DNA from: Paramarasmius palmivorus
Lineage: Eukaryota; Basidiomycota; Agaricomycetes; Agaricales; Marasmiaceae
Direction: 5' to 3'
NCBI GenBank assembly: GCA_037176845.1
Contig: JAYKXP010000026.1
Coordinates: 124,001-188,000, forward strand
Length of the DNA stretch: 64,000 bases
Below the pieces are notes generated by a model, which was not told the DNA's origin, ran no database searches, and worked only from the letters and a program-made list of their open reading frames with translations. The number at the start of each line of letters is the position of its first letter. Positions within the stretch are counted from its first letter, which is position 1. The position numbers and the translations under genes are program-made. Positions 22,444 through 35,400 of this stretch are shown in pieces.

Positions 22444-25268
22444 CTATGATCTGGGTGGAGTCCGGATGTTCAAATACGCCCTTCTCTTCACTCCACGAAT
22501 CGTCTCTTTTACAACACGCAGCCAGGGGAGGACCTTGTCAATCTCGTCCAAGGCTCCGTCCGTCCTGGCCTCAATTTTGCGTAGTATCAATCGCCTAATA
22601 GCTTTGACTTCTTCGTCGTCATTTTCTGCGAGTATCGCAGCGAATGCGCGATCGGCAGGGGTCCCTTCTATATCCGAGTCCAGTGAAGATACTGTGGAGA
22701 AGGAAGCAATGCTGGATTTTGTTGTGAGGTAGTTGGTAAATTCGAGGGAGCGGGGGGACCGCAGACTTTTGGGTCGGATGAAAAGATCGTCATCGTCGCC
22801 GTCTTCTGGGAAGTTTCTGAGGTCTACGAGCATCGAGGCTCGTTTCTGAAAAGTTCCAAGTTAATATCCATCATCAAGACTTTTGAGAATGAGACACACC
22901 TTCAAGGCCTTGGTGATTATTCTTTCGGCCCTGATTATGGACCTGGAAGAACTGGCGAGGAATTGAGCCGCCTAACGAGGATAAATTAGTGGAAGCTTTG
23001 ACAGATAACGGCTATCACCCACGGATGCAAGGCTTTCGTTAATATTAGAAAGGTCCCGATTTGCGGCTTGAAGGATAGAGGTAGATGCTCGTAAGGATTG
23101 TTCTGCGGAACGCTGGAGCCAGGAGTGTGAAACTGGGGGCTTCACGAAATGCCCGTTGAATTCGGGTGCCATGCTGGGAGGTAGCGCGTCTGTTCGGGGA
23201 AATACATGTGCCTTGCGTTTGAACAAGCCCCAGAAGAAAGACGTGGTGGTCTTCTCATCTGATGTCTTCGATCTAGCATTCAAGGGTGCTCCAGAAGGCT
23301 CTTCAGGCTCTCCAGATGAAACGGCTGTAAGCTGAGAATCTTCCGACTCTCGAGTGAAGTGTCTTGATCGCGAAACGTCCACCAAGCCAGAGCAAAGAAG
23401 CCTATCGTCAGCCACCTTGGCCACGATCGCGTGCAAGTCAGCAATTTCACTTGCTTCCGCGTTAAGCTCTTGCAGCATCCGCGATGCAGTCGCCGACCGT
23501 GTACGGAAGTAGCGTATAATCGCACTTCCCAACACGTTGCTCTCACGGAGAACAGTTTCCATATGTGTAAGATGCCCCAAATCGGAGTCGTGATGAATAA
23601 AAGGAGAGGTAATGCGTAGGTTGTCAATGAGCTGATGAGCTGCAGTGACAATGTCAAAGTCTGAAAGGGAGAGTGATTCATCGTCCGCGTCCCCGGGACG
23701 ATTCAATTCCACAACGGAAGGGAAAGATGCAAAAGACTGCGGTGGACGTATTGTGGAAACAGACAGGGAGGACTCTGGACGAAACGCTTCCATGTCAGCG
23801 CCGAACACTTCTCTAAACATGGGCTGGGCCACGTCCAAAGCTGTCATCCTGGAGATGGAGAGGAAAAATGTTAGCAACTAATTACAAGATAGCCGAGGAT
23901 GACCAACCCTTTACTGTTACGAATTTCACGGATTCGTCCCGTAGTGTCGCATTCTAGGAAGGCTTTCAGGACATCGACGTGGCAGCCATGCTCAGCAGCA
24001 ATGTGTATACACGTATTTCCGTGCTTGTCTCGCGCTGAAAGTGGCGCGCGAAGGTCTTTGATGAGATGAATAGCGAATGAATAAGCTGCAGATGAACCGG
24101 AATGAGCCAGACAGTGCAGGGGGGTGTATTGCTCCTTCTGTGTGAATAAGGAAACATCAGCCCCAGCACAGAAGAGCGTATCTAACACTTCTTCGGATAG
24201 ATCGCGTGCAGAGCAGCAGTGATGTATAGAACTCCAGCCATCAGAATCAGGCTGATTCAGGAGGATGTGGGATGCTAAGCGAGAAGGTGTGGCAGAGCCG
24301 GATGATAATAGGGACTGGAGCGTGGGGAAATCGAGCGTATAGATAGACTGGATGAGGACTCTCGTTGCTTGTGACACGACTTCCACAGAAAGTTCGCGTG
24401 ATTGAAGAGTTTCTGGTAGCTCTTCGTACGCTTTCTGGAGTGATGGAAGTTTGTCTGTGCTTGAAAGCTGAAGATGCTGCATTAGTGCCAGCAAAAAAGG
24501 GAAACGGCATTCTATTCACCTGACGTTCATGTTGACGATGATGTCGGAGCGCTGTCTCGCAAAGACGGAGGATCTGAGGATGCGCTTGTGCATATTGCAG
24601 GGACGTCCGATGGTTCTTGTCCCTGAAATCCGGTCGAGCCCCATGATGGATCTGATGCAGAGGTTAGCTTGGTCTTGTTATAACATACGCAACAAGTTCA
24701 CGGGGCTCACCAAAATGCGAACAATTTCCAAATTTCCATCACGAGCGGCGTCTGACAGTACCCGTCAGTAAGTGTCGTAAATAACATATACATCGCTAAA
24801 GTGAGCTTACACATCAGCGGCGTAGCGCCATGGGAGTCCATCCCATCGACATCAACGCTTCCCGCGCTCGCATCAAGAAGGAAGCTGACAGCCTCAGGCG
24901 AGTTTAGCCATGCAGCCATTCCCAGAGGTGTGACCCCATTGAAACCATTCTGAGGCGCGTTGAGCGCGTAAAGCGATTGATTGGTGGATTCAAGAAGTAA
25001 TTGAATTATCTTGACGCGATTCGCGGACATGGCCGGTGATGATTGGATATCTTTCCAGCTAGAAAGCGCATCAGAAAAATAACACAGAAAGTATGCATTA
25101 TATCACACACCTTTCTCCAGCAATCGCACATAGCAAAGCACCTCTTCCCGACGCGTCAAACACGTTCACATCTGCACCCGACTCGAGTGCACGTTGAACA
25201 CCTTCATAATCCCCACTTGTCGCGTATGATTGCAACCCAAAGTTGAAGAATGAGCGATTTGTGGTCAT
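22444..25268 (-). CDS. Ankyrin-repeat protein with C-terminal helical region
   Basis: A protein of about 800 residues with ankyrin repeats, which mediate protein-protein contacts. The start MTTNRSFF at 25268 leads into repeats such as GDYEGVQRALESGADVNV, GVTPLGMAAWLNSPEAVSFLL, HGATPLMYAARDGNLEIVRIL, DGWSSIHHCCSARDL, YTPLHCLAHSG and HGNTCIHIAAEHGCHVDVL. The second half is Ser-rich and then helical (AAQFLASSSRSIIRAERIITKAL), ending KRRAYLNIRTPPRS before TAG at 22444-22446. Eight short introns were placed, all GT...AG. The exon after the Lys-Gly junction begins with MTALDVAQPMFREVFG, a typical closing ankyrin helix. No enzymatic domain is visible and no specific orthologue was recognised. The 3' end converges on the preceding plus-strand gene with 228 bp between stop codons. 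Confidence 0.8.
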
Positions 25269-26478
25269 GACTGTGTTCCGTAAGAAATACAACAAGAGAG
25301 AAGGTGAAGAAGAGAGAGACAGAGAATCCAAGAGAAGAGACAGTAGTTGAGACGCGACGTGAGATGAAGAAATGAAATGAACAGTATTGGATCTTGAAAC
25401 CTTGAAGAGAAAGGAGTAGTAGTTTGTCGTTGACGATAAAAAGAGTAAAGAACGACGAGGAGCGCCCTGCACCCGCTATATGTACCAAAATTCTGACATC
25501 GGAAGCAAGAACACGAGCTTCTGCAACGAGGCAAGTCGAGAAAATCAGAAGCTGCTCGGAAAAATTTGAACACCTTGATTAGTTAACCAAACGGTAAGCC
25601 CAACCCTGGGCGATGGTTCACGTCCATGGAGAACTTGTAAGCGAAGCAGCCTCGAGGCGATGCTCTCTTGGAATCGGGTACGCAGAAGGCGCCCAAATCG
25701 TTTAGCAGGAAAGCTTGCAATAAAAGGTTGAGCTCGAGGGTGTTCTAGTATACCGAAAAGTTAAAGTTTGCTCACCATGCGACATGAGAACCTCCTTGTA
25801 CGAATGCAGAAGAAAACGTCAAAATCAGGAGACCCGAATTACTGGCAGGCAGCTGGGAAGCAATTGGTTCATAAGCGACCCGCCGTAAAATGACCCTACC
25901 TTCAACTTTCCGCTTTTGTCGATGCCGCGCTAGTTCCGGAAATCGTCCATATTCGTTTCGAGAGCACGCAGAAGAGTCGTGTGCGTCGAGGCATGTGGTG
26001 CTTTGGCTCCTAGCTATGACGGAGGCCGAATGAATGGAACCAGAAGAACATGCGGCTATGACAGAAAAATAAGTTTACCTTCTAACTCACTATTTTAGTT
26101 GACGTTCTGTGAATGAGAATCCAAATGCAGCCCGGGAGTTCTTCGCTGTTATAGCTGGTCATAGAAATACAAATAATATGTATATTGTAAATGCTGGTGG
26201 GTAGTTTGTAGTGATGCAGTCTGTTCACGACTCGTCTTCGAATCGCCAAGTTATACACGGGGGGAAGGAATTGAGGGAAGGGGTTGTATAGTAGAATGTA
26301 ATGCCGGAGGATAACGAAAACGCGGACGAGTGTTTATGCCAGAAAGAAGAGAAAAAAAATAATAATCGACTGGGTTGCAGGATTGTTCCGCGAAGAAAAA
26401 AAAGGAAACAAACAAGTCAAGAAAAATTCGTGGACGTCGGACGAACGGAACACGCTCGTTCTCCGTCAACTTGCGACG
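25269..26478 (-). other. 1.2 kb gene-free stretch between MEX67 and the ankyrin gene
   Basis: This is the MEX67 3' flank plus the promoter and 5' UTR of the ankyrin gene. On the minus strand 25270-25420 is strongly CT-rich, as in many fungal 5' UTRs. No conserved open frame, RNA gene or repeat was recognised. Confidence 0.5.
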
Positions 26479-29070
26479 CTAAAGGAACGCATCCCTAGAC
26501 AGCGTGCCCTATAGAAGAGAAAAACATAAAACCGTTCAGTAAACACGTTTCGTTTCACATCCCGCCACTTCACTCAACGCACACACGAGGTTCGGAGACT
26601 CGGAGATAAGTGTGATAGCCAAGTAGAGGCGGTATGTCCGGATTGCAGAGAAAACTACACACCTTGACTTCATTGAAATTCGCAACCGCCTTTTCCAAAT
26701 CCCATCCATTCCCTGTTAGACATTCGACTGAGAATTGAACGTTCAGCCCTGTCCTTGCGCATACTTGGACGACTAGCGACCGTTGTGGTTCCGGCTATAC
26801 AAACGGACATGTTAGCCGACGTCTAGAATAAGGAGTAAAGAAACCGATGAGGCACGTACGATGGTCATCAAGGCATTCTGTTGGTCAGGAGGTAAGGTTG
26901 GTATTGGCTGCGTGCCTTGTGAAGAGTTTAGTGCAGGAGTAGCCTCCGTCTTCATACTCTTATCGTGCTGTATCCGATGAGGAGGCTCGGGCTGCACAAC
27001 CATAGGCCCCAACTTCCACGCATCGTGGCCTGAATAGGCGCGAATCATCAACTGATCCGATATGACTACAACGTCCCAGCCGTTTAACTTGGCTCTGCAG
27101 AGCGAAAGTAAGGATCATCATTAGAACATGCAACCGAGATGGCGAGATAACGCAGAACGCATCTCGCGAAGAAAGAAAACTTACGGAGAACCGTCAGGCG
27201 CCGGCACTAACATGAACGTTCTGTCGAAAGATCTTAGACCCTCGGAAGGCACTAGCGAGGAGCCATGAGTCCAGTTTCTTCAGACCATATCACAAGTCAA
27301 CAACTCACATTCAGTAAACTCTCCGTGTACGATTGCCAATAATCCCATAATCCCAGCGTGAGCCACAGGGAAACAATCTACTGAAAATTTGTCTGCAGGT
27401 CCTGACAAGTCGTGCCGTGTTTGTGGTAAGGCTTGTAACGAGTTTACAATGGCTGGTCCTCCGATGAGCAGTCTTTGCTCTTGTTTCTCCGTCGAATTCG
27501 CGAGTCGCATAAGATTCCGCGAGCCGCCAGTAGAGTTTGATAACCAGTGACCCCATTCTAGCTTCTTCTGATTTGGTAGACGGGTATGAAGCCCTTGGAC
27601 TCGTGCTCGTTCAGGTATTGCGGTGTTGACCGAGTACGAGTATCGGGCCGTGGGATCGTAAACGTTTTGTAGACCTGGTCGGTTGGTGTCGAAGAATTGG
27701 AAGAATCTACACGGCGTATGAGCTATGGTTCTGTCTTGCCGAACTAGCATGATTCTTACTGTACCAGGAACTTTGTGATTAATTGAGGGTCTACTCCGAC
27801 TATGAGGGAGCCACCCATTTCTAAGGGGAATGTCGTCGATGAGGGTTTTCCGGCAGGTGCAGAGGACGTCGAAGGTTGAGGAACATCGAAGGATATCGCG
27901 CTTATTCTTCTTCCATCGAGGACCGCAAGTGAGGCGAATCGTTTCGTCACTTCACTATTCAATTCAAGTGTATTAGCCTAGATCTACGTCGAGTAAGAAT
28001 CGAACGCACCGTGTGAAGTGTTCTTCCTTTCCTTTACTGATCTCCTCTTCTCTCAAATGGTTCCCGGTCAATATCAGCTCCCTCAACACCATAAGTTTAT
28101 CCTTCTTTCCTGCGAGAGAGTCGAGATCTCGATATAGCCGGATACTGTTATTGTGAAGGGAAAGGTTCTGAAGATGGGGTAGGTAATGTCCAAGTAACGA
28201 CAGGTCTTGACCTGTCAGTCTGTTGTTGGATAAATCGAGAGATTGGACCTTCTAGAATATCAGAAACGGCGTAGAATATAACGGAAACTTCCATGCCACT
28301 CACCTCCGGTTTTAACTCCTTCGCCAGCTTGAAAATGACAGCAGCCTCTCGAGCACTTCCTCCATAACCTGGTGGTGAGAGCTTGTTTTCCTTGACAAGC
28401 TCGTCGTCGACGAGACTCTGTGAAAGATATGAAATATCAGTAATCATGCAGCACACGGCATCCATTAATGACTCACACTTAGGTCCAACAGACGCTGCTC
28501 TGGATTCCACCGCTTCTGGACAACCTTTCTCCATGCTTCCACTCCACCAATAGTTTTCGATCGCGTAGGTGTTCTGACTGGGATAAGAGACGGTGTAGAA
28601 TTCGAAACTGCATTCCGCCTGAGTCGTCCGACTAGTGTAGGTCGATTCGATGCGCCACGGATAGATATTGAATCCGAAGTGCCATTTTGCGAGTTGCGCT
28701 GGAGTAAGCGAAGAGGATAATCATATGAGCTGCTACTTCATAGCAAACGTAGAAGAGGAGGAGGGGAAGACGGAGCCCGGGTTTTCAATTCATAGTGCGT
28801 TGACGACGACTTGAAATCCGAGCCTGCTTGGAAAAGCAAAAACGATGAGTTTTGAACAAGAAGAATATTTACCGGTCGAGATGGTCCTGCATCCTTGTAT
28901 GCGTCGATTGCACGAGGACGATGTGAGCGAATCTTGGAAGTGCCCTTTCTCCCGCCTGGCTTGTCGGTGGCATCACGCATTTGAGCATCTTGGTCGATGA
29001 GACCTGCTTTGCGAAGGGCTTTTGTTGCCAAAGTCCTAGAACCCGGAGCTGGTGTAGGACTTGAGAACAT
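26479..29070 (-). CDS. MEX67: MEX67/NXF1 mRNA export receptor
   Basis: Mex67 ferries mature mRNPs through the nuclear pore, normally as a dimer with Mtr2. Ten exons (28873-29070, 28477-28698, 28304-28417, 28010-28251, 27760-27954, 27309-27706, 27185-27251, 26860-27094, 26663-26794, 26479-26508) give 610 residues. A basic disordered N-terminus contains [16 protein letters not shown], usual in fungal Mex67. Leucine-rich repeats run from about residue 165 to 300 ([40 protein letters not shown]). The NTF2-like domain starts [16 protein letters not shown]. The C-terminal TAP-C/UBA domain reads [20 protein letters not shown], then [13 protein letters not shown], ending GTLSRDAFL. The first intron (28699-28872) is 174 nt and the last 154 nt, long for this window. 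The exact first splice is the least certain. Confidence 0.9.
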
Positions 29071-29375
29071 GGTGGTGGTGGTGGTTGTGGTGGTAGAAGA
29101 CTGACTTTGGGAGCCAGGCGTGGTTGTAATAAGAAAGGGAACGATGACGGCTCCGAGCCGGCATGAAAAATGCGATGACTTTCCCACGTCTGCAAGCTGT
29201 GGGCGCCTGTGTGACTTGATTCGACAAAACAGGCAGGACAAGTATAGAGTCACCAGAGCTCATGGGGTATACGGTCCATACAGAGTTCACATAGTTCATT
29301 TATTGTCCATAGCAAAGGGTATTAATACAGCTAGATACACAGAAAATATAGCATGCAGTCCCGTCCAGAGAGCGC
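29071..29375 (-). other. Short intergenic region between SEC9 and MEX67
   Basis: About 305 bp. It holds the MEX67 5' flank, including a CAC/ACC-rich run (29071-29095 on the minus strand), and the SEC9 3' end. No gene was seen. Confidence 0.5.
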
Positions 29376-30598
29376 CTAAAACTTCTTTTGCTGTGGTAAA
29401 TCAATCAGCGAAACAAGGTCACCACAGCAACAGGAACAAGGGCACTTACCCTCCGGGTAACATTGGCCAGATTCATGTCCAATCTATCCGTCTTGCTGGT
29501 GATGTTGTCGACCCGGGTGTTCTGGGCGTCAAGCTCGCCACCCATAGCCATACCTAATGCCTTCAATCGTTTCGTAGCCTCTGAAAGCTCATCGAGATTG
29601 TCATCAATTTCGTCCTCCATTTCATCATCAGAAGCCGTAGCCTCAAATCGGTATCTCGAGTTCTCGGCTCTCCTCGCTTGGCGCTGCGCCTCGGTCTTCC
29701 TGAATCGACCAGAACCAGTACCAGATCCATCGTTGGATGTCAAAAGATCTTCATCCTCGTCGCCACGGCCAAAGGTAGCTGCTCTCCCAAGACGATTCTG
29801 GGTCTCCCGAACATCCATCAATGTTCTCTCCCTCTCAGAACGGTCCTCTTCGTACCGTTCCTGGATCTTGGCTTCCTTTGCACGGCGTTTGGCATCCTTG
29901 TTGAAGGTAATAGCAGGCCTAAAGATAGACCGATTAAGCTTCTTCAGCTCGTCCGTCTTATCCGCTGCATGCTGCGAATGACTCTTGGACATGTCAAGGT
30001 GCATCTCCGTATTCGCCAGTCTCTCTACAACCCCATATCAGCCACAGAATAAGAGATAAATAAATATCAAACAACACCCACCAGACTGATCCCCCAGCTT
30101 TGTCAACGTACCCCTCGCCGTCTCCTCCGCCTCTCTCGCCAACCTCAACGCATTCCTAGTCGAATTTACACTTTCCTGCTTCACAAACCTCGTTTGCTGT
30201 TTGATCCCTTCCACATCCTCGTCATTCTCTTCCCCAGGCGCAGGTTCTCTCAGCGCTACATTCGGACCATCGAAGAACCTTCCCGATCCAGCTTTTTCTG
30301 GATTGTACCCAGCGAAAAGCTCATTACGATCTTGGTCTAGTGTAGCGTCGCCTCGGGAGTAAACGTCCCCAATGCCGTTGCTTCGACTGTATTTGTCTGT
30401 GTAATCATCGTAGTTGTTATTAGAGTAGGGATCGGATTTGGATTTGTACGGATCGCCATCTCGGCTGGGAACATAGGTGGATGCGCTGGAGTGGTATGAG
30501 CGAGAAGAGGAAGAGGAGTTGATGCTTGGTGAAGAAGAATATTTCTCTGATTCGACTGGTGGAATCAGGTTCTTTTCTTTGCGTTTGAGGAGAGGCAT
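29376..30598 (-). CDS. SEC9: SEC9/SNAP-25 family t-SNARE
   Basis: Sec9 supplies two SNARE helices to the plasma-membrane fusion complex with Sso and Snc during exocytosis. Exons 30082-30598, 29450-30024 and 29376-29390 give 368 residues. The N-terminal 100 residues are Ser/Tyr/Asp-rich and disordered. An NPF-like GYNPEKAGSGRFFDGP motif precedes the first (Qb) SNARE motif at about residues 138-205, with the central Gln region TEMHLDMSKSHSQHAADK. The second (Qc) motif is at about residues 307-363 (DEIDDNLDELSEATKRLKALGMAMGGEL split over heptads), ending NVTRR. No membrane anchor or palmitoylation cysteine cluster is present, as in yeast Sec9. The last exon is only 15 nt and encodes QKKF-stop. 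Its 29450 donor (GTAAGT) and 29391 acceptor are canonical. The start chosen is the internal Met of MPLLKRKEK. Confidence 0.9.
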
Positions 30599-30645
30599 CA
30601 GTACAAAGGTAGTGGTGGGAGTACAAGGCAGAGCCTGAGCCAAGT

Positions 30646-30653
30646 TATATAAA
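30646..30653 (-). promoter_or_regulatory. TATA-like box of SEC9
   Basis: TTTATATA on the minus strand lies about 50 bp upstream of the SEC9 ATG at 30598. The call is by motif and spacing only. Confidence 0.4.
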
Positions 30654-30890
30654 CGCCGCAGTCACGTCATCCAAAGCTGTGACCAGTTTCAACACCGAAG
30701 GATTGAAAATTGTGGGTTTGCGCAGCAGAAGGCAATGCATAAACAAGAAAAACTAACAGCCAGCATATCGATACAGTGTATTAAGCGAATATGGTACGAG
30801 TATACATGCGTAATATCCAAAATGTCCAGTGTAGCTACAAGTCCCCGTGAAACGAAAGCGTGAAAGATCGTAAACATCGCCAGGTAACGA

Positions 30891-31807
30891 TTACTTTCCA
30901 GCTGGCTTAATGTTGAGTTTTGCGAGTGAGCATATCACTGGTACTGCGTAGAATGCGTATGCAACCCAGACCACTGCAAAAGAATTAGATACCGATAACA
31001 AAAACAAGATGGGATGGACTAACTGGTAAAGGCATTACTATCGCCAGCAATGAATTGAGGACCATCCTGTCCCATTTGTCGGATGGACCTGTTAAAGTCC
31101 TCGACAGCCTTTCCGAACCACATTCTGACGATAAGGAAGGAGGTGATGCCTACCGGGGTTGTGAGCCACAATGTATTGGGAATAGGCAGACAAACATACC
31201 GATGAAGAAACCAAAGAAACCGATCCAAGCAGACAAGCGGTGAATCAAAGGCTTGTCGAGAGCAGCAGACATCTTCTCTCCCATCTTGTGTCGGAAGGAG
31301 ATCAGTGTGAAGGTGAAGAAGAAAAGGATGGAGAAGGTGAGAGCGACGGCGATGAATGCAGGTGAACTGGCAGGTGGTGATGAGAGTAAAAGGGTAGGTG
31401 CGCTTGAAGGGAGTGCGCTGAGATCTATGGAAACGATCTTAGAACGAGAAAATATAGAATGGAATGAAATACACACCATATTCAGGCGACAGGGATGGAA
31501 CTGTGCAGTTGAGATCAGCGTCTTTGTTTGGACGAGAGCAGGAGCCTGTTCGTATGGTAGGTCAGAATCCGATTTCCTGAAAGCAGACAGACCACGTACC
31601 TAACATCCCAATGAAAATGCTAACGCCATCAGTCTCCCCTCCATTCAATTGCGTTAGAGCAGTTGAAGGAGTGACTGTCAACAACGCAACGCGATCTGGT
31701 AGCATAACCACCGGTGCCAGATACGCAAACAAGGACAACAGAATGGCAGTCAGCGCCAAAACTGGTGCAAGATACAATGTAACGGCTTTCGAGAGACCAG
31801 CAATCAT
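30891..31807 (-). CDS. SUR7/PalI family four-helix membrane protein
   Basis: SUR7/PalI proteins are claudin-like four-helix plasma-membrane proteins linked to eisosomes or ambient-pH sensing. Exons 31600-31807, 31477-31545, 31200-31424, 31024-31149 and 30891-30973 give 236 residues. Helix 1 is VTLYLAPVLALTAILLSLFA. An extracellular loop follows with two cysteines in SCSRPNKDADLNC, the family's conserved loop pattern. Helices 2 and 3 are FIAVALTFSILFFFTFTLIS and LSAWIGFFGFFIGITSFLIV. Helix 4 is VWVAYAFYAVPVICSLA, and the protein ends KLNIKPAGK. All four introns fit GT...AG and keep the frame. Which family branch it belongs to cannot be settled by eye. Confidence 0.85.
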
Positions 31808-32420
31808 TGTTTGAGCGTCAAGGTCAAGTGAATGAGAATCGTAAGGATGTGTAGAATCGGTTTCCCAAGAATTTGGAAAGTTTAGAAAAATGAAAGCCTG
31901 AGGACGACTAGCGGCTCAGTAGAACAAGATTGTATGAAATGGGAGGGGAATGAAGGCATCTTGCATCGACCTTTGCGCATTTTATAGGCGGATCTATTGT
32001 TCTTGTTCATGGTGGCCAAATTGAGAGAACAATGACACACGCGGTGCGTCGGTTGCGGGTATTTGCTTACGTAAGTTTTTGCTGGTGCTTTTGTCTTCTC
32101 TCTCACCTCCCAACCGTGGAACAAGGATGGTTACGCTAGTGTTATTGTACCAAGCGTGGTTTTGCGATACCCTGAAACGCTTGAGAACCGCTTCCATTCT
32201 ATGATCCTCACGCCGAGAAACGTCAAAGGTAAATTACTGTACACCCCGTTTCCAAGCTGGCAGAACAAAGCTCTGGTGTTTAATTATACAGCGATGCTGA
32301 AGGGACTTTGGACGTGATATGGGACAAGGAGCGTCATGTATTCCGTAGGTGACTTTGAGCGCACGGTCTAAATTGCGATAGATACAGGAATAAGTTAGTT
32401 GGAAGTAAAAGTCAATCTAA
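31808..32420 (-). other. Intergenic region between the SUR7-like gene and the hydantoinase gene
   Basis: About 610 bp. It holds the SUR7-like promoter, with a TATAAAA-like motif on the minus strand near 31978-31985, and the hydantoinase 3' flank. No gene was seen. Confidence 0.5.
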
Positions 32421-35400
32421 TCACGCTTTGAACTCCTCGATAACACTTCTAGGTTTCTTGAACGTGCCGAGAGGCTTGTAATCCACGTCCATACCAAACG
32501 CCCTAGGACCACCAATCTCCAGTCCCCTCGGCGTCGAAGTCCACTTCTCCGAGCCCTGAATCCCAAGAACAAACACTAGCAACCCGTACCGATACTCTGG
32601 TGTACCGATAGCCTCTCCACTCGATGCATCACAGACGCAAATCAGATCAGGAACTGCAGCAATAACCTCTTCCTTTCCGTCATCATCAACCCGCACCGCA
32701 AGAATATTCTCATTCTTGAACGGAATCTTGAGTTTGCCCTTGAATACCTCCCCACTCCCTGATCCGCTCCCAGAAACATCAGCCGCACTGATGATAACTT
32801 CTCCATATACATGGCCTTTGACGGTCTTCCTTTCGACACCAACAATCTTCCCTTTGAAGAGGACTTTAGACGCTTCGGGGCCACCAACTTGGTCGATAAT
32901 GGCGTCAGCGACATAGTCGATGTTATTCTGCGCCCGACAGAGAGCTACGGCACGTCCTATACGCCACGAGAGGGAAATGGTGTTTTCGACCGCCCATGAT
33001 TTGACTTTAGCACCAGTTGTAGGACCTTTTGCACATGCGACATGACTACCCATTTCTGCCAAGGCAGCACGGAAGGCGCGTTCGATCATTTTTTCGGTGG
33101 TACCGGTAAGCATGAGCTACAAGACCATTAAACATCACGAAAGATAGAGTAAGATGGAGGACCTACCATATTGTTACCGTTCCCATCAGAGATGGCTGTT
33201 GGAACGAACTGAGCTTTGTCGCCACCCCACACGACTGGAGTAATTTGCCATGCTACAGGGTATGCGCGTCCCATCCAGTCGCCATCGATAGTTGGAATGT
33301 TCATGTTGGTTGAAGCACCGAGAATAAGACCTATGCCACCACTGGTGAGCAGGTGAACAAACTGGAACCGAGTTTTATTCACCTTGCAATCCATTACCTC
33401 CGCCAATCTCAAGGTCAATCACAGCAACGGGTCTGTATCCCAAATAGTTATACACCGTATTCTGCGACTCGACCATCCTGAACCACCATTAGCGCCAAGG
33501 AAGAAACACGTAACACAAAATGCAAACTCACTCGTCTCCAGGCAGCTTCTCTATACTGACAGTAGGACTTCCCTTACCACCACCACAAGCAACAACATCC
33601 GTATCCGACAACCATCCAGGTTCAACAACTCTAACCTTCGCTCCATTCCGCATCATCTCTCTCAACCTTACAAAGTGTGGATAAGGCGTCCCGCCTCCGC
33701 CTGTACCAAGGATGTAACAACCGCAAGATATCCATTCGAGGTCGAGTTCAGAAAGAATCCATTCGTGTCCACGATCGTTAGCGACGATGGTGGGTTTATA
33801 AGATGCAATAAAGTCAGCAGAAAGTGTCGTTTCTTTCGTCTCCTTCTCCTGCTTGAGAGGATTCTTCGTATAATCCGACGTGGCGGCGTCGACTTTGAAT
33901 GTTTGTTCCTGTTCCGAAACAGACGGAACACGAGCGAAGTCAAAGTCGCCGATAGCTTTGACGATGACTCGGCATTTGTTTGCAACGTACTTTAGATAGA
34001 GTAAGTTTTCTGAATGCGAACGAACTTGATGCTTTTGTATCGTACCTGGATGGGGATGGCATCCATCTCGGCGGTCTCGACAGTCTCGCGAACTGCGCCG
34101 TTCTCTACTGCACGGTCAATCGCGATCTTAGACACCTCTTCTAGAACGGACGCAGTGGTTTTGCCTTCCGTGCCAACTACAACGTCTACTGTTCCGGAGA
34201 CACGAGCGATAGCTAAAGAGACAATGATATTAGGATATGATGCAGAGCAGACATGATTAAAAAACCGCTTACCTGCACCTATCGCATTAGCAACACCCGA
34301 ATACTCTGGTTTCACAACTCTACTGGCTCCATTCAGAGTCACCTTGCCCTCCTTATCAGGCGAGACAATGACTGCACCACCACCAACCAACAGCACCGAG
34401 ACATCATCAGCAGAGGTTTTCATCTTGTCGATGATACCCTCCAACATCTTTCTCACAACAACTTCATACTCATTCACCAAACTCGGAATGTCATCGGTGA
34501 TCTTGCTCAGCGCATCAAGCGCCAGTTTCTTGTCACCAATTGACTGAGTCGCGTTGGGTTGAGTGATAGATTGAGATACAACGGCATAATCGGTTGTAGT
34601 GTGAACTTCGCCGCCAAAAACAAGTGCACGTTCGGTGATGCGATGGCCGACCGAGTCTGGGCCAATGGTGAGGCGAGGCTCGGTATCGTGTTGACGGATG
34701 ATAGAACCGCCACCGAGGCCAATGCTGTTGAAGATATAGTCAGTATTAACGGCTTCTTAGGAAGTGGCAAGGGGCTAACCTCTTCACATCAGGACACGAA
34801 AAGTTCATCCGAACGCCAGCAATCTCGGTTACTGCCGCTGCTTGTCGTGGAAGACCACTTGGAAGTAACATACCGACGTCTGTTTAATATGTAAACTGGG
34901 CCGACCTTGAAGACGAAGGAAAAGACCAACCAGTAGTAGTACCACCTATATCGACAACGAGCATGCTCTCCCTCTTCGAATTGGCTTCGGCTGAGCCAGC
35001 TCCCTTGACAAGGAATGCTGCGCCACACATTGAGTTGGTAGGTCCACTATTGAACGTGCGTATAGGTAGACGAGCTGCATCAGCAGCTTGAAGGATTGTA
35101 CCATCGTTTTGGGTCAGGAAGACCGGACACGACAGCTGTAAGCGGTGGTGGATAGCAGCTTGGAATTGGGATATGGTGTGACGGGCAAAGGCGAGGATAG
35201 AGGCATTCAGAATGGCTGCATTTTCACGCTCGATAAAGCCTAGGTTGGCAACTGCAGAGATCGTCAACTCGATATTGATGGTAGGAAGAATGACAGTGGT
35301 ACATTACCTTCCTTGGAAAGAACAACTTCCGCTTCCGGATAATACTTCTTGACCCATTCGCCTACTCTCTCTTCCTGTCGCTCACCCATCACATCCGCAG

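Noticed and set aside
29071..29100. CAC/ACC-rich run upstream of MEX67 as a possible coding His/Thr repeat
   Set aside because: It lies upstream of the chosen start codon and only extends the frame by chance. Mex67 does not start with such a repeat.
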